From CAWBAT01 sp046331665 (lineage in GTDB: Bacteria; Acidobacteriota; Terriglobia; Versatilivoradales; Versatilivoraceae): a stretch of 64,000 nt of DNA. The stretch covers positions 62,001 to 126,000 of the forward strand of contig JAXLQK010000012.1 in the NCBI GenBank assembly GCA_046331665.1, in the 5' to 3' direction. Under the pieces are notes generated by a model. It saw only the letters and a list, made by a program, of their open reading frames with translations. It had not been told where the DNA came from and ran no database searches. A program made the position numbers and the translations under genes. Below are positions 25,155 through 33,664 of this stretch, piece after piece. Numbering within the stretch: the first letter of the stretch is position 1; the number at the start of each line of letters is the position of its first letter.

Positions 25155-25325
25155 GTCTCAAAACAGTGCGGATTCCGGGAATCCTGAAAATGACAACATA
25201 GGACCGATGAGAGTGTTTGACACTAGCGGGAAAGTGGAGAGGCCATGGTTAGGATTGATCCTTAGAAAGGGGGACCCCTTCTCGTTTCCTTCGCCGCCGC
25301 TGCTGCATCCACCATACCCCGATTT

Positions 25326-25353
25326 TTGAACTCGTCGCTTCCCGTGCTAAGAT
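25326..25353 (+). promoter_or_regulatory. Candidate promoter for trxB
   Basis: TTGAAC (25326-25331) and TAAGAT (25348-25353) are separated by 16 bases, and the pair lies 61 bases before the trxB ATG. This is a reasonable sigma70-type match. Confidence 0.5.
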
Positions 25354-25414
25354 ACTCTCCCGGCCGGCAAGCGAGTTTCTTGCCAGCGGTTTATTTCTGC
25401 GGTTGGGAGCGATT

Positions 25415-26338
25415 ATGCGAAATGTGGTTGTCATAGGTTCCGGGCCCGCCGGATATACCGCGGCTCTCTACACGGCTCGAGCTAATCTTAGTCCCTTGCT
25501 CATCGAGGGTCTCCAACTGGGAGGCCAGCTCTCCATGACCACCGAGGTCGACAATTTCCCCGGATTTCCCGAGGGCGTCCAAGGACCTGACCTCATGGAG
25601 GCCATGAAAAAGCAAGCCGCGCGTTTTGGAACCGAGTTTCTATCCGACATGGTGACAAAGGTGGATTTCTCGTCGCAGCCTTTACGCATCTACACCGATG
25701 ACCAGACAATCGAAGCACGGGCCGTCATTATTTGTTCCGGAGCCTCGGCGCGCCTGATCGGGATCGAGTCGGAGCGCAGATTGATGGGACACGGAGTTTC
25801 CACGTGTGCAACCTGTGACGGTTATTTTTTTCGGGGGAAAGAAATCGTCGTGGTCGGGGGTGGCGACTCAGCCATGGAAGAGGCGACCTTCTTAACCAAG
25901 TTCGCCAGCAAAGTCACCGTCATCCACCGCCGGGATAAGCTCAGAGCCTGCAAGGTCATGCAGGAACGGGCCTTCAAAAATCCAAAAATCGAATTCATAT
26001 GGGACACGGTGGTCGAAGCCATTCATGATGTGGAAGCCAAAAACGTCAAAAGCATTCAGATCCGAAACCTGAAAACCAATGAAGTGCGGGATCTCAAGTG
26101 CGATGGGGTATTCGTTGCCATCGGGCATGAGCCCAACACCAAGATTTTTGAAGGACAGGTAGAAATGGACGAGAACGGCTACCTGATCACCTACAAGGGC
26201 AGCCGCACTAATATTCCCGGCGTTTTTGCAGCCGGGGACGTGCAGGACCATGTCTACCGCCAGGCCATCTCCGCGGCGGGCTCGGGCTGCATGGCAGGCA
26301 TTGATGCGGAACGTTATCTTGAAGCTTTGGACGGATGA
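25415..26338 (+). CDS. trxB: Thioredoxin reductase
   Basis: Flavoenzyme that reduces thioredoxin with NADPH. From the ATG at 25415 (GGGAG upstream; an in-frame ATG at 25403 is less likely) the protein has 307 residues. FAD site GSGPAGYTAAL at 8-18, redox-active CATC (Cys131, Cys134) followed by DGYFFRGK, NADPH site GGGDSAMEEA at 148-157, and the C-terminal FAD motif VFAAGDVQD. This is the low-molecular-weight bacterial type. A Nudix hydrolase gene follows on the same strand 77 bases later. Confidence 0.96.
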   Translation: MRNVVVIGSGPAGYTAALYTARANLSPLLIEGLQLGGQLSMTTEVDNFPGFPEGVQGPDLMEAMKKQAARFGTEFLSDMVTKVDFSSQPLRIYTDDQTIEARAVIICSGASARLIGIESERRLMGHGVSTCATCDGYFFRGKEIVVVGGGDSAMEEATFLTKFASKVTVIHRRDKLRACKVMQERAFKNPKIEFIWDTVVEAIHDVEAKNVKSIQIRNLKTNEVRDLKCDGVFVAIGHEPNTKIFEGQVEMDENGYLITYKGSRTNIPGVFAAGDVQDHVYRQAISAAGSGCMAGIDAERYLEALDG

Positions 26339-26415
26339 ACATTCGCCGGGGGAGAAGTACTTCCAGGAGGATTCCGGGAATTTGCGGGGCGGGACTCGCG
26401 GAGAATTGAATCAAG

Positions 26416-26838
26416 ATGAATAAGGCAAGCTCCAGGCCACGAATCGAAGTCGGGGCCGCGGTCATTCTCCATCGCGGGCACGTGCTGATTTCCCAGCGGG
26501 ATCAGAAGTCCCACCTGGCAGGACTGTGGGAATTCCCTGGGGGCAAGAGGGAGCAGAATGAATCCTTTGAAGAATGTGTTCGCCGTGAGATTCAGGAAGA
26601 ACTCAATGTGCAGGTGACGGTAGGCAGCCTCTTCGAGGCAATCGAGTATGAATACCCCGAAAAGATCGTTCATTTGAAGTTTTATCAATGTGAATACGTT
26701 GGCGGTGAGCCCAAGGCCCTGGGCTGCCGCCAATTTCAATGGGTTCCCCTGTCAGACCTCGCTTCCTACCCCTTTCCCCCCGCCAACCAACTTATCCTTC
26801 AGAAGTTGAGGCAGTTGGAGTTTTCCGGGACCGCCTGA
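26416..26838 (+). CDS. Nudix hydrolase, MutT-like (8-oxo-dGTP diphosphatase candidate)
   Basis: 140 residues. The Nudix box (residues 42-65) starts GGKREQNESFEECVRREIQ and continues EELNV, with the REIQEE core intact. The flanking VGAAVILHRGHVLISQRDQ and HLAGLWEFPGGK, and the C-terminal FQWVPLSDLASYPFPPANQ, are the pattern of MutT/CTP-type sanitising enzymes that also appear in MutY-linked Nudix proteins. The role is therefore probably removal of oxidised nucleotides. It follows trxB, so an oxidative-stress context is plausible but not proven. Confidence 0.85.
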   Translation: MNKASSRPRIEVGAAVILHRGHVLISQRDQKSHLAGLWEFPGGKREQNESFEECVRREIQEELNVQVTVGSLFEAIEYEYPEKIVHLKFYQCEYVGGEPKALGCRQFQWVPLSDLASYPFPPANQLILQKLRQLEFSGTA

Positions 26839-26883
26839 CTGCATGGCTCGCATTCAGCCACGCCGCAAAAAATCCAATTGCCT

Positions 26884-27738
26884 TCAGGCTTTCAAGAAGT
26901 GTTTCAAGACGAAATAGACATTCTCTTTGCGCTCGCGGAGTCGCCGGTAGAAATAGGGTAGCCAGTGAGTCCCGAAAGGAACATAGACGCGGAGGTTGTA
27001 TCCTTCGGCAGCGAGTTTTCGCTGAGTGGCGGCCCGAACTCCATAGAGCATCTGCAACTCAAACTTCTCCCGGCCGATGGCGTGATCTGTCGTAAAGGAC
27101 TGAATCCAGCGGATGAGGTCATCATCGTGGGTGGCCAGGGCCGGGTAATTTCCTCTGAGGAGGAGAATCTCCGCCAGCTTTTTGAAATTCCTCCGAATCT
27201 CGGGCATCTCCCGCAACGCCACTCCGGGCGGCTCCTGGTAGGCTCCTTTGCAGAGACGAACTCGGGCTCCCAATGTGACCAATTGCTCGATGTCCTCCAA
27301 ACTTCGATGCAGGTAGGCCTGAATCACAATGCCCACATTCTGATGGGTCCGAAATAATTGCTGGAAGAGATCAAGGGTCTTCTGGGTATAACTCGATCCT
27401 TCCATATCGATGCGGACAAAGCTTTCCAGCGCGGCCGCCTTCTGGCAGATCTGGACCAGGTTCGCCAGGCAAAAGTCCTGGTCGATGTCCAAGCCCATCT
27501 GGGTTAGCTTCAGGGAAACATTGGCTTGAATGCCTGATTGTCTGATCGCTTCCAGGGTTTGCAGGTAGCTGGCCGCCGCCAACTCTGCGGACTTCCGTTG
27601 AGTAACGTTTTCTCCCAAGACATCCAGGGTGGCTGTGATTCCCAGCGCATTGAGTCGGCGCACCGCAACCACGGCCTCGGCTACGTCGTGGCCCGAAACA
27701 AATCGTCTGGCAAGGGGAAACAAGATGCGGCTTAGCAT
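26884..27738 (-). CDS. Proline dehydrogenase (monofunctional)
   Basis: Oxidises proline to pyrroline-5-carboxylate with FAD as cofactor, feeding electrons to the membrane. 284 residues forming a PRODH-type TIM barrel. Recognisable segments are ANVSLKLTQMGLD, VRIDMEGSSYTQKTLDLF, VGIVIQAYLHRS, VRLCKGAYQEP, ATHDDDLI and FELQMLYGVR, with a C-terminal YVPFGTHWLPYFYRRLRER carrying the substrate-binding arginines. No aldehyde dehydrogenase partner is adjacent. It is convergent with the Nudix gene (45 bases apart) and 20 bases downstream of the phosphatase gene. Confidence 0.93.
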   Translation of the reverse strand: MLSRILFPLARRFVSGHDVAEAVVAVRRLNALGITATLDVLGENVTQRKSAELAAASYLQTLEAIRQSGIQANVSLKLTQMGLDIDQDFCLANLVQICQKAAALESFVRIDMEGSSYTQKTLDLFQQLFRTHQNVGIVIQAYLHRSLEDIEQLVTLGARVRLCKGAYQEPPGVALREMPEIRRNFKKLAEILLLRGNYPALATHDDDLIRWIQSFTTDHAIGREKFELQMLYGVRAATQRKLAAEGYNLRVYVPFGTHWLPYFYRRLRERKENVYFVLKHFLKA

Positions 27739-27758
27739 GACCGTGTTTCAGGAGAGAA

Positions 27759-28166
27759 TTAACTTTCCTTCAATGCCTGGTCAATGAAATCGAGAACTTT
27801 GACTTCAATTTCGTCCCGGACCGCCCGGTAAATATCGATGTTTTGGCCGACAGGATCCGGCACATACCAGTGTTGGAGCTGGGTGCGGCGGGAACTCGGT
27901 TTGAGCACCCTATCCAGGCTGGCTTCCAAATTGATGATCCAATCCAGAGACTCCATGTCGATGGCTCCCAATCCCTTCGATCCTTGATGGGAGATATCAA
28001 TGCCCTTTTCCTGCATCACTTCAATCGTGCGAGGCATAATAAAGCCGGCCGGATGGCTCCCTGCGCTATAGGCTTTTAAGATTCCTTTGGCGTAGTAGTT
28101 GGCGAATCCTTCGGCCATGGGACTTCGGCACGAATTGCCAATACAGACAAATAAAACTTCAATCAT
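27759..28166 (-). CDS. Low-molecular-weight protein tyrosine phosphatase / ArsC-like family
   Basis: 135 residues with the catalytic P-loop CIGNSCRS at residues 8-15 (Cys8, Arg14, the CX5R motif) and a DP pair at 104-105 that supplies the general acid. The fold is shared by protein tyrosine phosphatases and thioredoxin-dependent arsenate reductases. The second P-loop Cys (Cys13) is present, but the Cys82/Cys89 redox pair of ArsC is not seen, which favours phosphatase. A perfect 9-bp stem lies 27 bases before its start in the leader. Confidence 0.8.
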   Translation of the reverse strand: MIEVLFVCIGNSCRSPMAEGFANYYAKGILKAYSAGSHPAGFIMPRTIEVMQEKGIDISHQGSKGLGAIDMESLDWIINLEASLDRVLKPSSRRTQLQHWYVPDPVGQNIDIYRAVRDEIEVKVLDFIDQALKES

Positions 28167-28192
28167 CGGGTTCCCGGCCTATTGGAAAGGAA

Positions 28193-28213
28193 AAGGTCTC
28201 CACCGGAGACCTT
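28193..28213. other. Perfect 9-bp stem-loop in the phosphatase leader
   Basis: AAGGTCTCC, loop ACC, GGAGACCTT. No T tract follows on either strand, so it is not a standard intrinsic terminator. It could be a leader structure of the minus-strand phosphatase gene or a regulator site. Confidence 0.5.
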
Positions 28214-28344
28214 CCTATTGGATGGAGAACGCGGGATTCTTGCCCCGCAGGGAGGAACAGCGGTCCCTTTTGCATTCTGCGTTAAATCCCTCCCCCATGC
28301 ACGCGAATTCCTCGCTGAAACCGCCCGTGCGGAAAGAATCCTGG

Positions 28345-28374
28345 TTGTGTCCTGTAAATACTCATGACTATAAT
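28345..28374 (+). promoter_or_regulatory. Candidate promoter for the AAA+/VWA gene pair
   Basis: TTGTGT (28345-28350), 18-base spacer, TATAAT (28369-28374). About 100 bases of leader precede the first gene. Confidence 0.5.
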
Positions 28375-28474
28375 GAACCGTGATAACGCAGGTGCTCCCC
28401 ATCGTCCGTGGCAAGTTCCAGGTTGGAAGAGATAAGGACATTCCTCAGTTCTCTGGCAATCCTCTCGACTGAAA

Positions 28475-29962
28475 ATGATCATGAACGAAAAACCCAAAAC
28501 TTTCGGCGAACTCAAGAAAAGCCCCTGGGGCAATCCAGCGCTCCAGAAAAGGACCGTTAAAGATGAGATGCGGGTGAATCTCATTGGCAAACTGGAGCGT
28601 GGGGAAGCGCTTTTCCCAGGAATTGTCGGGTATGAAGATTCCGTCATCCCACAAATCATTAATGCCGTACTTTCCCGGCATAACATGATCCTGCTTGGAC
28701 TCCGCGGACAGGCCAAGTCCCGGATTTTGCGGAGCCTGGTCGGGCTCCTCGACCCGGAAATTCCCGTCGTTGCCGGATGCGAGCTCAACGACAATCCCTT
28801 TGCTCCCGTCTGCCGGTATTGCCGAACTTTGTTGCGGGAAAAAGGTGATGACACGCCCATTGCCCTCTTTCCCCGCACGGAACGGTACGTAGAGAAGCTG
28901 GCCACCCCGGATGTGACGATTGCAGACATGATCGGTGACGTGGACCCGATTCGCGCCGCCCGGGGGGGACTGAATCTATCGGACGAACTGACGATGCATT
29001 ATGGTCTCTTGCCGCGCGCCAACCGGGGGATTTTCGCAATCAACGAACTTCCGGATCTGGCCGGCAAAATTCAAGTTGGGCTCTTCAATATCCTGCAGGA
29101 AGGCGATATCCAAATTAAGGGATTTCCCATCCGCCTTTCCCTGGATGTGGCCATTGTGTTTACGGCCAACCCCGAAGATTACACCGCTCGCGGCAAGATC
29201 ATTACCCCCCTCAAAGACCGCATTGGCTCCGAGATCAGAACCCATTATCCGGCGACACTGGATGAAGGTATTGCCATCACGGAACAGGAAGCCTGGGTTG
29301 AACGCCAACTCGGGAATCGCTTGTCGATCCCCCGTTACATCAAGGAAGTCATCGAAGGCGTCGCGTTCCAGGCCCGCCAGGATAAGAGAGTCGACAAACG
29401 ATCCGGGGTCAGCCAGCGCCTGCCCATCACGGTGTTGGAAAATGTCGTTTCCAACGCGGAGCGGCGGGCGCTGCTCCATCGTGAGAAAAAGGTTGTCCCT
29501 CGCATTGCCGACCTTTACGCCGCCATTCCTTCGATGACCGGCAAGCTTGAACTCGAATATGAGGGGGAGCTCAAGGGCGCCGAGAATGTGGCGCTGGAAC
29601 TGATCCGGGCGTCGATCCGTGAGTCTTTCCTGCGAACATCCGAAGGCGCCGACCTTCAGCAGATCGTGGACTGGTTTGAGCTGGGCGGCTGTCTCAAACT
29701 CACCGATATGGCCCCCGCCACCGAAGTTCTCCGACAATTGGGCATGATCCAAGGGTTGACGGAAAAACTGGCGCTGCTCGGGGTCCAGAAGAAGGATGAT
29801 GTGGCATTCCAAGTATCGGCCGGCGAGTTTATCCTCGAGGGACTCTGCGCCATGCAGAAGATTAGCCGAAGCGAGGAAAAAGGGTTTGTAGCCACCGAGA
29901 AAAAGAGGGTGGAAGCCTATTTCGACGAAAAACCCGGAAGGTCACGCAAGTCCTTCAATTAG
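28475..29962 (+). CDS. AAA+ ATPase of the magnesium-chelatase/MoxR-like group
   Basis: 495 residues. The Walker A-like loop is GLRGQAKS at 75-82, and sensor and Walker B segments are FAINELPDLAGKIQVGLFNIL and VAIVFTANPEDYTARGKIITPLKDRIGSEI. A Cys pair (PVCRYC) sits in an insertion between them, in addition to the upstream Cys in GCELND. The helical lid follows (VERQLGNRLSIPRYI). Such ATPases work with a VWA protein as a ring chaperone or metal-insertion motor. Here the VWA gene starts 17 bases downstream, so the pair is very likely a complex. No chelatase H subunit or porphyrin gene is nearby, so a pigment role is not supported. Start 28475 or 28481; no clear ribosome-binding site. Confidence 0.8.
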   Translation: MIMNEKPKTFGELKKSPWGNPALQKRTVKDEMRVNLIGKLERGEALFPGIVGYEDSVIPQIINAVLSRHNMILLGLRGQAKSRILRSLVGLLDPEIPVVAGCELNDNPFAPVCRYCRTLLREKGDDTPIALFPRTERYVEKLATPDVTIADMIGDVDPIRAARGGLNLSDELTMHYGLLPRANRGIFAINELPDLAGKIQVGLFNILQEGDIQIKGFPIRLSLDVAIVFTANPEDYTARGKIITPLKDRIGSEIRTHYPATLDEGIAITEQEAWVERQLGNRLSIPRYIKEVIEGVAFQARQDKRVDKRSGVSQRLPITVLENVVSNAERRALLHREKKVVPRIADLYAAIPSMTGKLELEYEGELKGAENVALELIRASIRESFLRTSEGADLQQIVDWFELGGCLKLTDMAPATEVLRQLGMIQGLTEKLALLGVQKKDDVAFQVSAGEFILEGLCAMQKISRSEEKGFVATEKKRVEAYFDEKPGRSRKSFN

Positions 29963-29979
29963 TCCGGATAGAGAAGCCC

Positions 29980-31239
29980 ATGAAGAGCATCAAATATTCC
30001 AAATACCAAGGCTTCGATTTAGATTCTTTAAGCCTGGAAGACCTGCTTCATAAACTGGCGGACTATCTGTTGCAGAGCGGCTTTCAAAGCGAGTATGGCA
30101 GTTTTGGAACGGAGGATGGGACTCACACCCTGGAGGGTTTGTTCGAAGCCATCCTGGACGCACTCTTCAACCAGGGAATCCTCTCTGACGAGCAGTTGGA
30201 GCGATTGCTCAGTCAACCGGAAGAGGAGCGCGACGCTCTCATTTCAGGATTGGTTCAAGAACTTGTCCAGCGGTTGCTGGATGAAGGTTATATTTCCTTT
30301 TCCGACCAGCCCCTTCCTGAAGACGGGCAGGATTCCCTTGAGGGACAGGGCCATGAAGACCTCGAAATTGGCCAGGTCCGCTTCGAGCTGACCCGCAAGG
30401 GGCTCGATTTTCTCGGATTCAAAACCCTTCGCGATCTGCTCGGCTCCGTCGGTAAAAGCAGTTTTGGCCGGCATGATACCCGTGATTTATCCACCGGCAT
30501 CGAGAGCAGCGGTGCTTCCCGCCCCTATGAGTTTGGGGATACGCTCAATCTGGACATCAGTGGAACTCTTCGGAACGCCGTGGAGCGGGAGGGACTCAAG
30601 GTTCCCTTTGCCATCGATTATCAGGACCTGATGGTTCACCAGACGGAGTACCACAGTTCCTGCGCCACCGTCGTCATGCTGGACTGCAGTCACAGCATGA
30701 TTCTTTATGGAGAGGATCGCTTTACGCCGGCCAAGAAAGTGGCCATGGCGTTGGCCCACTTGATAAAAACTCAATATCCCGGAGACACCCTCAACCTCGT
30801 CTTGTTTCATGACTCGGCGGAAGAAGTTCCTTTAAGCCAGTTGGCGCGCGTTCAAGTCGGACCCTATTACACCAATACCCGTGAAGGCTTGCGGATGGCC
30901 CAGCGCATCTTGTCGAGGCAAAGGAAGGACATGAAGCAAATCATCATGATCACGGACGGAAAGCCTTCGGCCCTGACCAAAGAAAATGGGTACATTTACA
31001 AGAACGCCTTCGGGCTCGATCCGCTGGTAGTGAGTGAGACCATCAAAGAGGTCGCCAACTGCCGTCGCTCCGGCATTCTTATCAACACCTTCATGCTGGC
31101 GCGAGATTATGACCTGGTGAGTTTCGTAAAGAAGGTGACCGAAATCTGTCGTGGAAAGGCCTATTTCACGACACCCAGCACCCTCGGCAGGTATCTCCTT
31201 TTGGACTACATGCAGAAGAAAACCAAGACCATTCACTAA
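29980..31239 (+). CDS. VWA-domain protein, partner of the adjacent AAA+ ATPase
   Basis: 419 residues. The C-terminal 190 residues form a von Willebrand A domain with the MIDAS sequence DCSHS at 235-239 (VVMLDCSHSMILYGEDRF), a downstream Thr in YYTNTREGL and Asp in MITDGKPSAL. The first 200 residues are acidic and helical (DSLEGQGHEDLEIG region) and may contact the ATPase. Immediate linkage to the AAA+ gene matches MoxR-VWA and BchI/BchD-type modules, which assemble cofactors or remodel proteins. The client is unknown. The gene ends one base before the convergent TonB-like gene. Confidence 0.8.
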   Translation: MKSIKYSKYQGFDLDSLSLEDLLHKLADYLLQSGFQSEYGSFGTEDGTHTLEGLFEAILDALFNQGILSDEQLERLLSQPEEERDALISGLVQELVQRLLDEGYISFSDQPLPEDGQDSLEGQGHEDLEIGQVRFELTRKGLDFLGFKTLRDLLGSVGKSSFGRHDTRDLSTGIESSGASRPYEFGDTLNLDISGTLRNAVEREGLKVPFAIDYQDLMVHQTEYHSSCATVVMLDCSHSMILYGEDRFTPAKKVAMALAHLIKTQYPGDTLNLVLFHDSAEEVPLSQLARVQVGPYYTNTREGLRMAQRILSRQRKDMKQIIMITDGKPSALTKENGYIYKNAFGLDPLVVSETIKEVANCRRSGILINTFMLARDYDLVSFVKKVTEICRGKAYFTTPSTLGRYLLLDYMQKKTKTIH

Positions 31240-32757
31240 TCAGCGCTTGAACCAGTCGTCGCGGAAATAAAAGGGAATGGTTATCTCCGCCTGGATTTCC
31301 ACCGGCTCTCCATTCTTGAGGCTGGGTTTGAATTTCCAATGGATCAAGGCGTCTCGGGCGCTGACGTCTAAGCGTGGATCCAATTTTTGAATAATCCGGA
31401 CGGAATCCGGATCAATGGCGCCGTCTTTACGCAGGATCGCATACAGGATGACATGCCCCTCGATTTTTTCCCGCATCACTTCAGGCGGATATTTTGGGTC
31501 AACCTTCACCGTCGCTGAAGGAGCCGTCAGCGGATCTTCCGAACCTGAAGCGTGCGGTTTCGGCGTGAGGCTCGATGGTTCCCCGTCGACCTCGGCAAAT
31601 CGAAAAATCCAACTTCCGCGCTTGCTGGTAAAGTTGGGGGCATTCATGGAGGTGCTGTAGATCGTCTTCCCTTGCCTTTCCAATTCCTTGAGCGGCGATT
31701 CCGGGATTTGAACCTGGAGGGGTTCCAGCTTGGACACTTGAATCCCCGGCAGGTCGGCGAGGGAGCGGCTTTTTGCCCGCTGGTCGCTGGCAGCTTTTTT
31801 CTTGTTGTCCTCCTTTATTTCACCGGCCGGCTTGGGCGGGGGCGGTGCCTGTATGACGCCGACTCCCGCCCCGGAATTTACGACGGGGGCCTGACTCTTG
31901 ATGGAGATTCCGGGAATTACGATGTCCGCCTTTCCCAGTTCTTCCGCACCTGCCGGGGCTTTGACGGTGGTCTGCGTCTGGATTTTTCCCGTCGAGTTTA
32001 CTTTTGGCACGGCCAATTCGCCTTTCGGGAGGGCAGGTTGATTCGAATACACCAAGAGGTCCGCCCCGCTCGCCGAATGCAGCGGCTCGACTGGCAAATC
32101 GCTCTTGGGCTCATCAATCATGGGCACAACAGGCGTGGGCCGGGCCGGGAGCGCCAACTTCAATTTTTGTGAGATGGAAGACTCCGCCATGACCGAAGGG
32201 GGTTGTGCCTCGACGGGGGGAGTGACGATGGGCTCCTCCAGCATTGCAAACTTGGGCTTCTCAAGCACCAAGGGGGCTTTGGCAGGTTCCGCTTTGGCCG
32301 AGCGAAGGAGAATGTTGGGAAGTGCGAGCTTGGGAAGGACGTCCACCGAGGGCACGTCGGGCTGTTCCACAACAATTTCCAATGGTTTTTGAATTTCCGG
32401 ATGAATGCTGACTTCGACTTCTGCTTTGTTTTCCGCCAAAGATTTCTTCGTCACTGGATTCGGCGGATCTGCCTGGGGCGGAGTAGGAGAAGGGGCGATG
32501 CTCGGAAACTGCGCATTCACTTGATAGTAAGTGATCTTCTCCTTGTCAAAATCGATCAATCTCCGTCTTTTGGGAGAGAATCGAGCGAAGAGAATCAAGC
32601 CAATGATAACCAGGTGCAGGAAAAGGGATGTAACCAACGACCGGAAAGGGCGATAAGGGTCTACCAGATCCGGCAAGTGAAAATCAGGAAAGTGCTGAGT
32701 GGTGGTTTCCAGCACAGCGGGCTCACGCACGGGCTGAATCTGTTGTTGCGGTTTCAT
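31240..32757 (-). CDS. TonB-like energy transducer with long Pro-rich linker
   Basis: 505 residues. One membrane helix near 41-60 (LVTSLFLHLVIIGLILFARF) is followed by a long Pro/Ala/Lys-rich, low-complexity region and a C-terminal TonB domain (VDPKYPPEVMREKIEGHVIL, IIQKLDPRLDVSARDALIHW, KFKPSLKNGEPVEIQAEITI). TonB proteins span the periplasm and pass proton-motive force to outer-membrane transporters. Here no ExbB/ExbD genes are adjacent. The start at 32757 begins MKPQQQIQPV; an upstream frame to 32850 is also open. It is convergent with the VWA gene. Confidence 0.8.
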   Translation of the reverse strand: MKPQQQIQPVREPAVLETTTQHFPDFHLPDLVDPYRPFRSLVTSLFLHLVIIGLILFARFSPKRRRLIDFDKEKITYYQVNAQFPSIAPSPTPPQADPPNPVTKKSLAENKAEVEVSIHPEIQKPLEIVVEQPDVPSVDVLPKLALPNILLRSAKAEPAKAPLVLEKPKFAMLEEPIVTPPVEAQPPSVMAESSISQKLKLALPARPTPVVPMIDEPKSDLPVEPLHSASGADLLVYSNQPALPKGELAVPKVNSTGKIQTQTTVKAPAGAEELGKADIVIPGISIKSQAPVVNSGAGVGVIQAPPPPKPAGEIKEDNKKKAASDQRAKSRSLADLPGIQVSKLEPLQVQIPESPLKELERQGKTIYSTSMNAPNFTSKRGSWIFRFAEVDGEPSSLTPKPHASGSEDPLTAPSATVKVDPKYPPEVMREKIEGHVILYAILRKDGAIDPDSVRIIQKLDPRLDVSARDALIHWKFKPSLKNGEPVEIQAEITIPFYFRDDWFKR

Positions 32758-32976
32758 TCTGAAATTGCATTCACGACTCGGAAGGAAAGAGGGTGACGCC
32801 TGCTTCCAGACGTTGACTACGATTAGAGCATAAGTCGCCGAAACCACCAAATCTCAAAATTCATAAAGAACACCGGCGTTTTGGTGCCTTTGTGGCATCC
32901 TCTTTGAGGCCTTTCGAATCTGATTTACCATAAGAGGAATTGAAAGGAATGTAGGGCATCGAGGATCTGGCAAGTG

Positions 32977-33642
32977 ATGCGTCTTTTCTATCAAGAGTTT
33001 AGGGTCATTGTGTGGCGATGGTTTGCGACTGGGGGTTTCATTTTATATATTTTATTATCAACAACATACGCAGGATATAAAAGCCAGAAAGCCAAGGTCG
33101 ATCCTGCCCCCAGCTATGTCTGTCATGTCAAGCAAGGCTTGCTGACGATTGCCGCCGACCCTTATCTGACATGGGAGAAGATGAAAACGGTGTTTGATCT
33201 TAAGGAGCTGGACAAGATGGGGGTGATCCCAATCCAGGTAATCGTCACCAACGATGGAGAAGACACGGTCGTGGTGGACGGGACTGAGATTCATCTGCTC
33301 GATGGCAAGAATCGCCCCATCGAAGGAATGGCCGTCGACGAAGTGGTGCGGGTGGTGCTGGGCAAGGTTGACCCAACTTCCCCAAAGACCTCTTCTCCCT
33401 CGCCAATTCCCTTCCCGCGTTCGAGTGGCCGCCGTGGCGATATCTTCGACATTCAAACGGATTTGTCCAACAAGGCCTTTGGTGAGGTGAGGGTGGCACC
33501 GAAATCTACCTTTGGAGGCTTTCTCTTTTTCCGTCTTCCCGATCAACAGAGAGTCCTCAATGGCTACAAGGTGTACGTGCCGGATGTGAAGAATCTTCGC
33601 AGTGGCGAAGAACTTCTTTTTTTCGAGATTGGGTTAAAATAA
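32977..33642 (+). CDS. Membrane-anchored protein of unknown function
   Basis: 221 residues with one N-terminal hydrophobic segment (FATGGFILYILLSTTYAG) and then a soluble domain that is probably extracytoplasmic. The mid part (VIPIQVIVTNDGEDTVVVDG) reads like a beta-sandwich of the DUF4352/immunoglobulin-like kind, and the C-terminal part ends GEELLFFEIGLK. A Ser/Pro-rich loop interrupts the domain near residues 132-150. I do not recognise a named family. A GTG directly precedes the chosen ATG. The next gene, also exported, follows 22 bases later, suggesting a two-gene unit. Confidence 0.6.
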   Translation: MRLFYQEFRVIVWRWFATGGFILYILLSTTYAGYKSQKAKVDPAPSYVCHVKQGLLTIAADPYLTWEKMKTVFDLKELDKMGVIPIQVIVTNDGEDTVVVDGTEIHLLDGKNRPIEGMAVDEVVRVVLGKVDPTSPKTSSPSPIPFPRSSGRRGDIFDIQTDLSNKAFGEVRVAPKSTFGGFLFFRLPDQQRVLNGYKVYVPDVKNLRSGEELLFFEIGLK

Positions 33643-33664
33643 ATTTCCTGGGGGAGTTTTTCTG

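Larger units (their letters stand above)
25051..25414. other. Divergent intergenic region between the ATP synthase operon and trxB
   Basis: About 360 bases without a gene. It holds the candidate promoters listed for both sides and a GGATTCC/GGAATCC palindrome at 25170-25184. I saw no tRNA or riboswitch-like structure. Confidence 0.5.
28167..28474. other. Divergent intergenic region before the AAA+ gene
   Basis: About 308 bases with no supported gene. It holds the stem-loop at 28193-28213, a promoter candidate at 28345-28374 and a GC-rich stretch. Apparent short frames here have no ribosome-binding site and no family resemblance. Confidence 0.5.

Noticed and set aside
28193..28213. Intrinsic terminator
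   Set aside because: Stem is perfect but lacks a T tract on both strands and is upstream, not downstream, of both flanking genes.
28976..29812. 278-codon frame antisense to the AAA+ gene, and similar frames at 50699-51478 (gyrA) and 16851-17528 (transposase)
   Set aside because: These are shadows of high-GC coding sequence; products are low-complexity and unrelated to known proteins.
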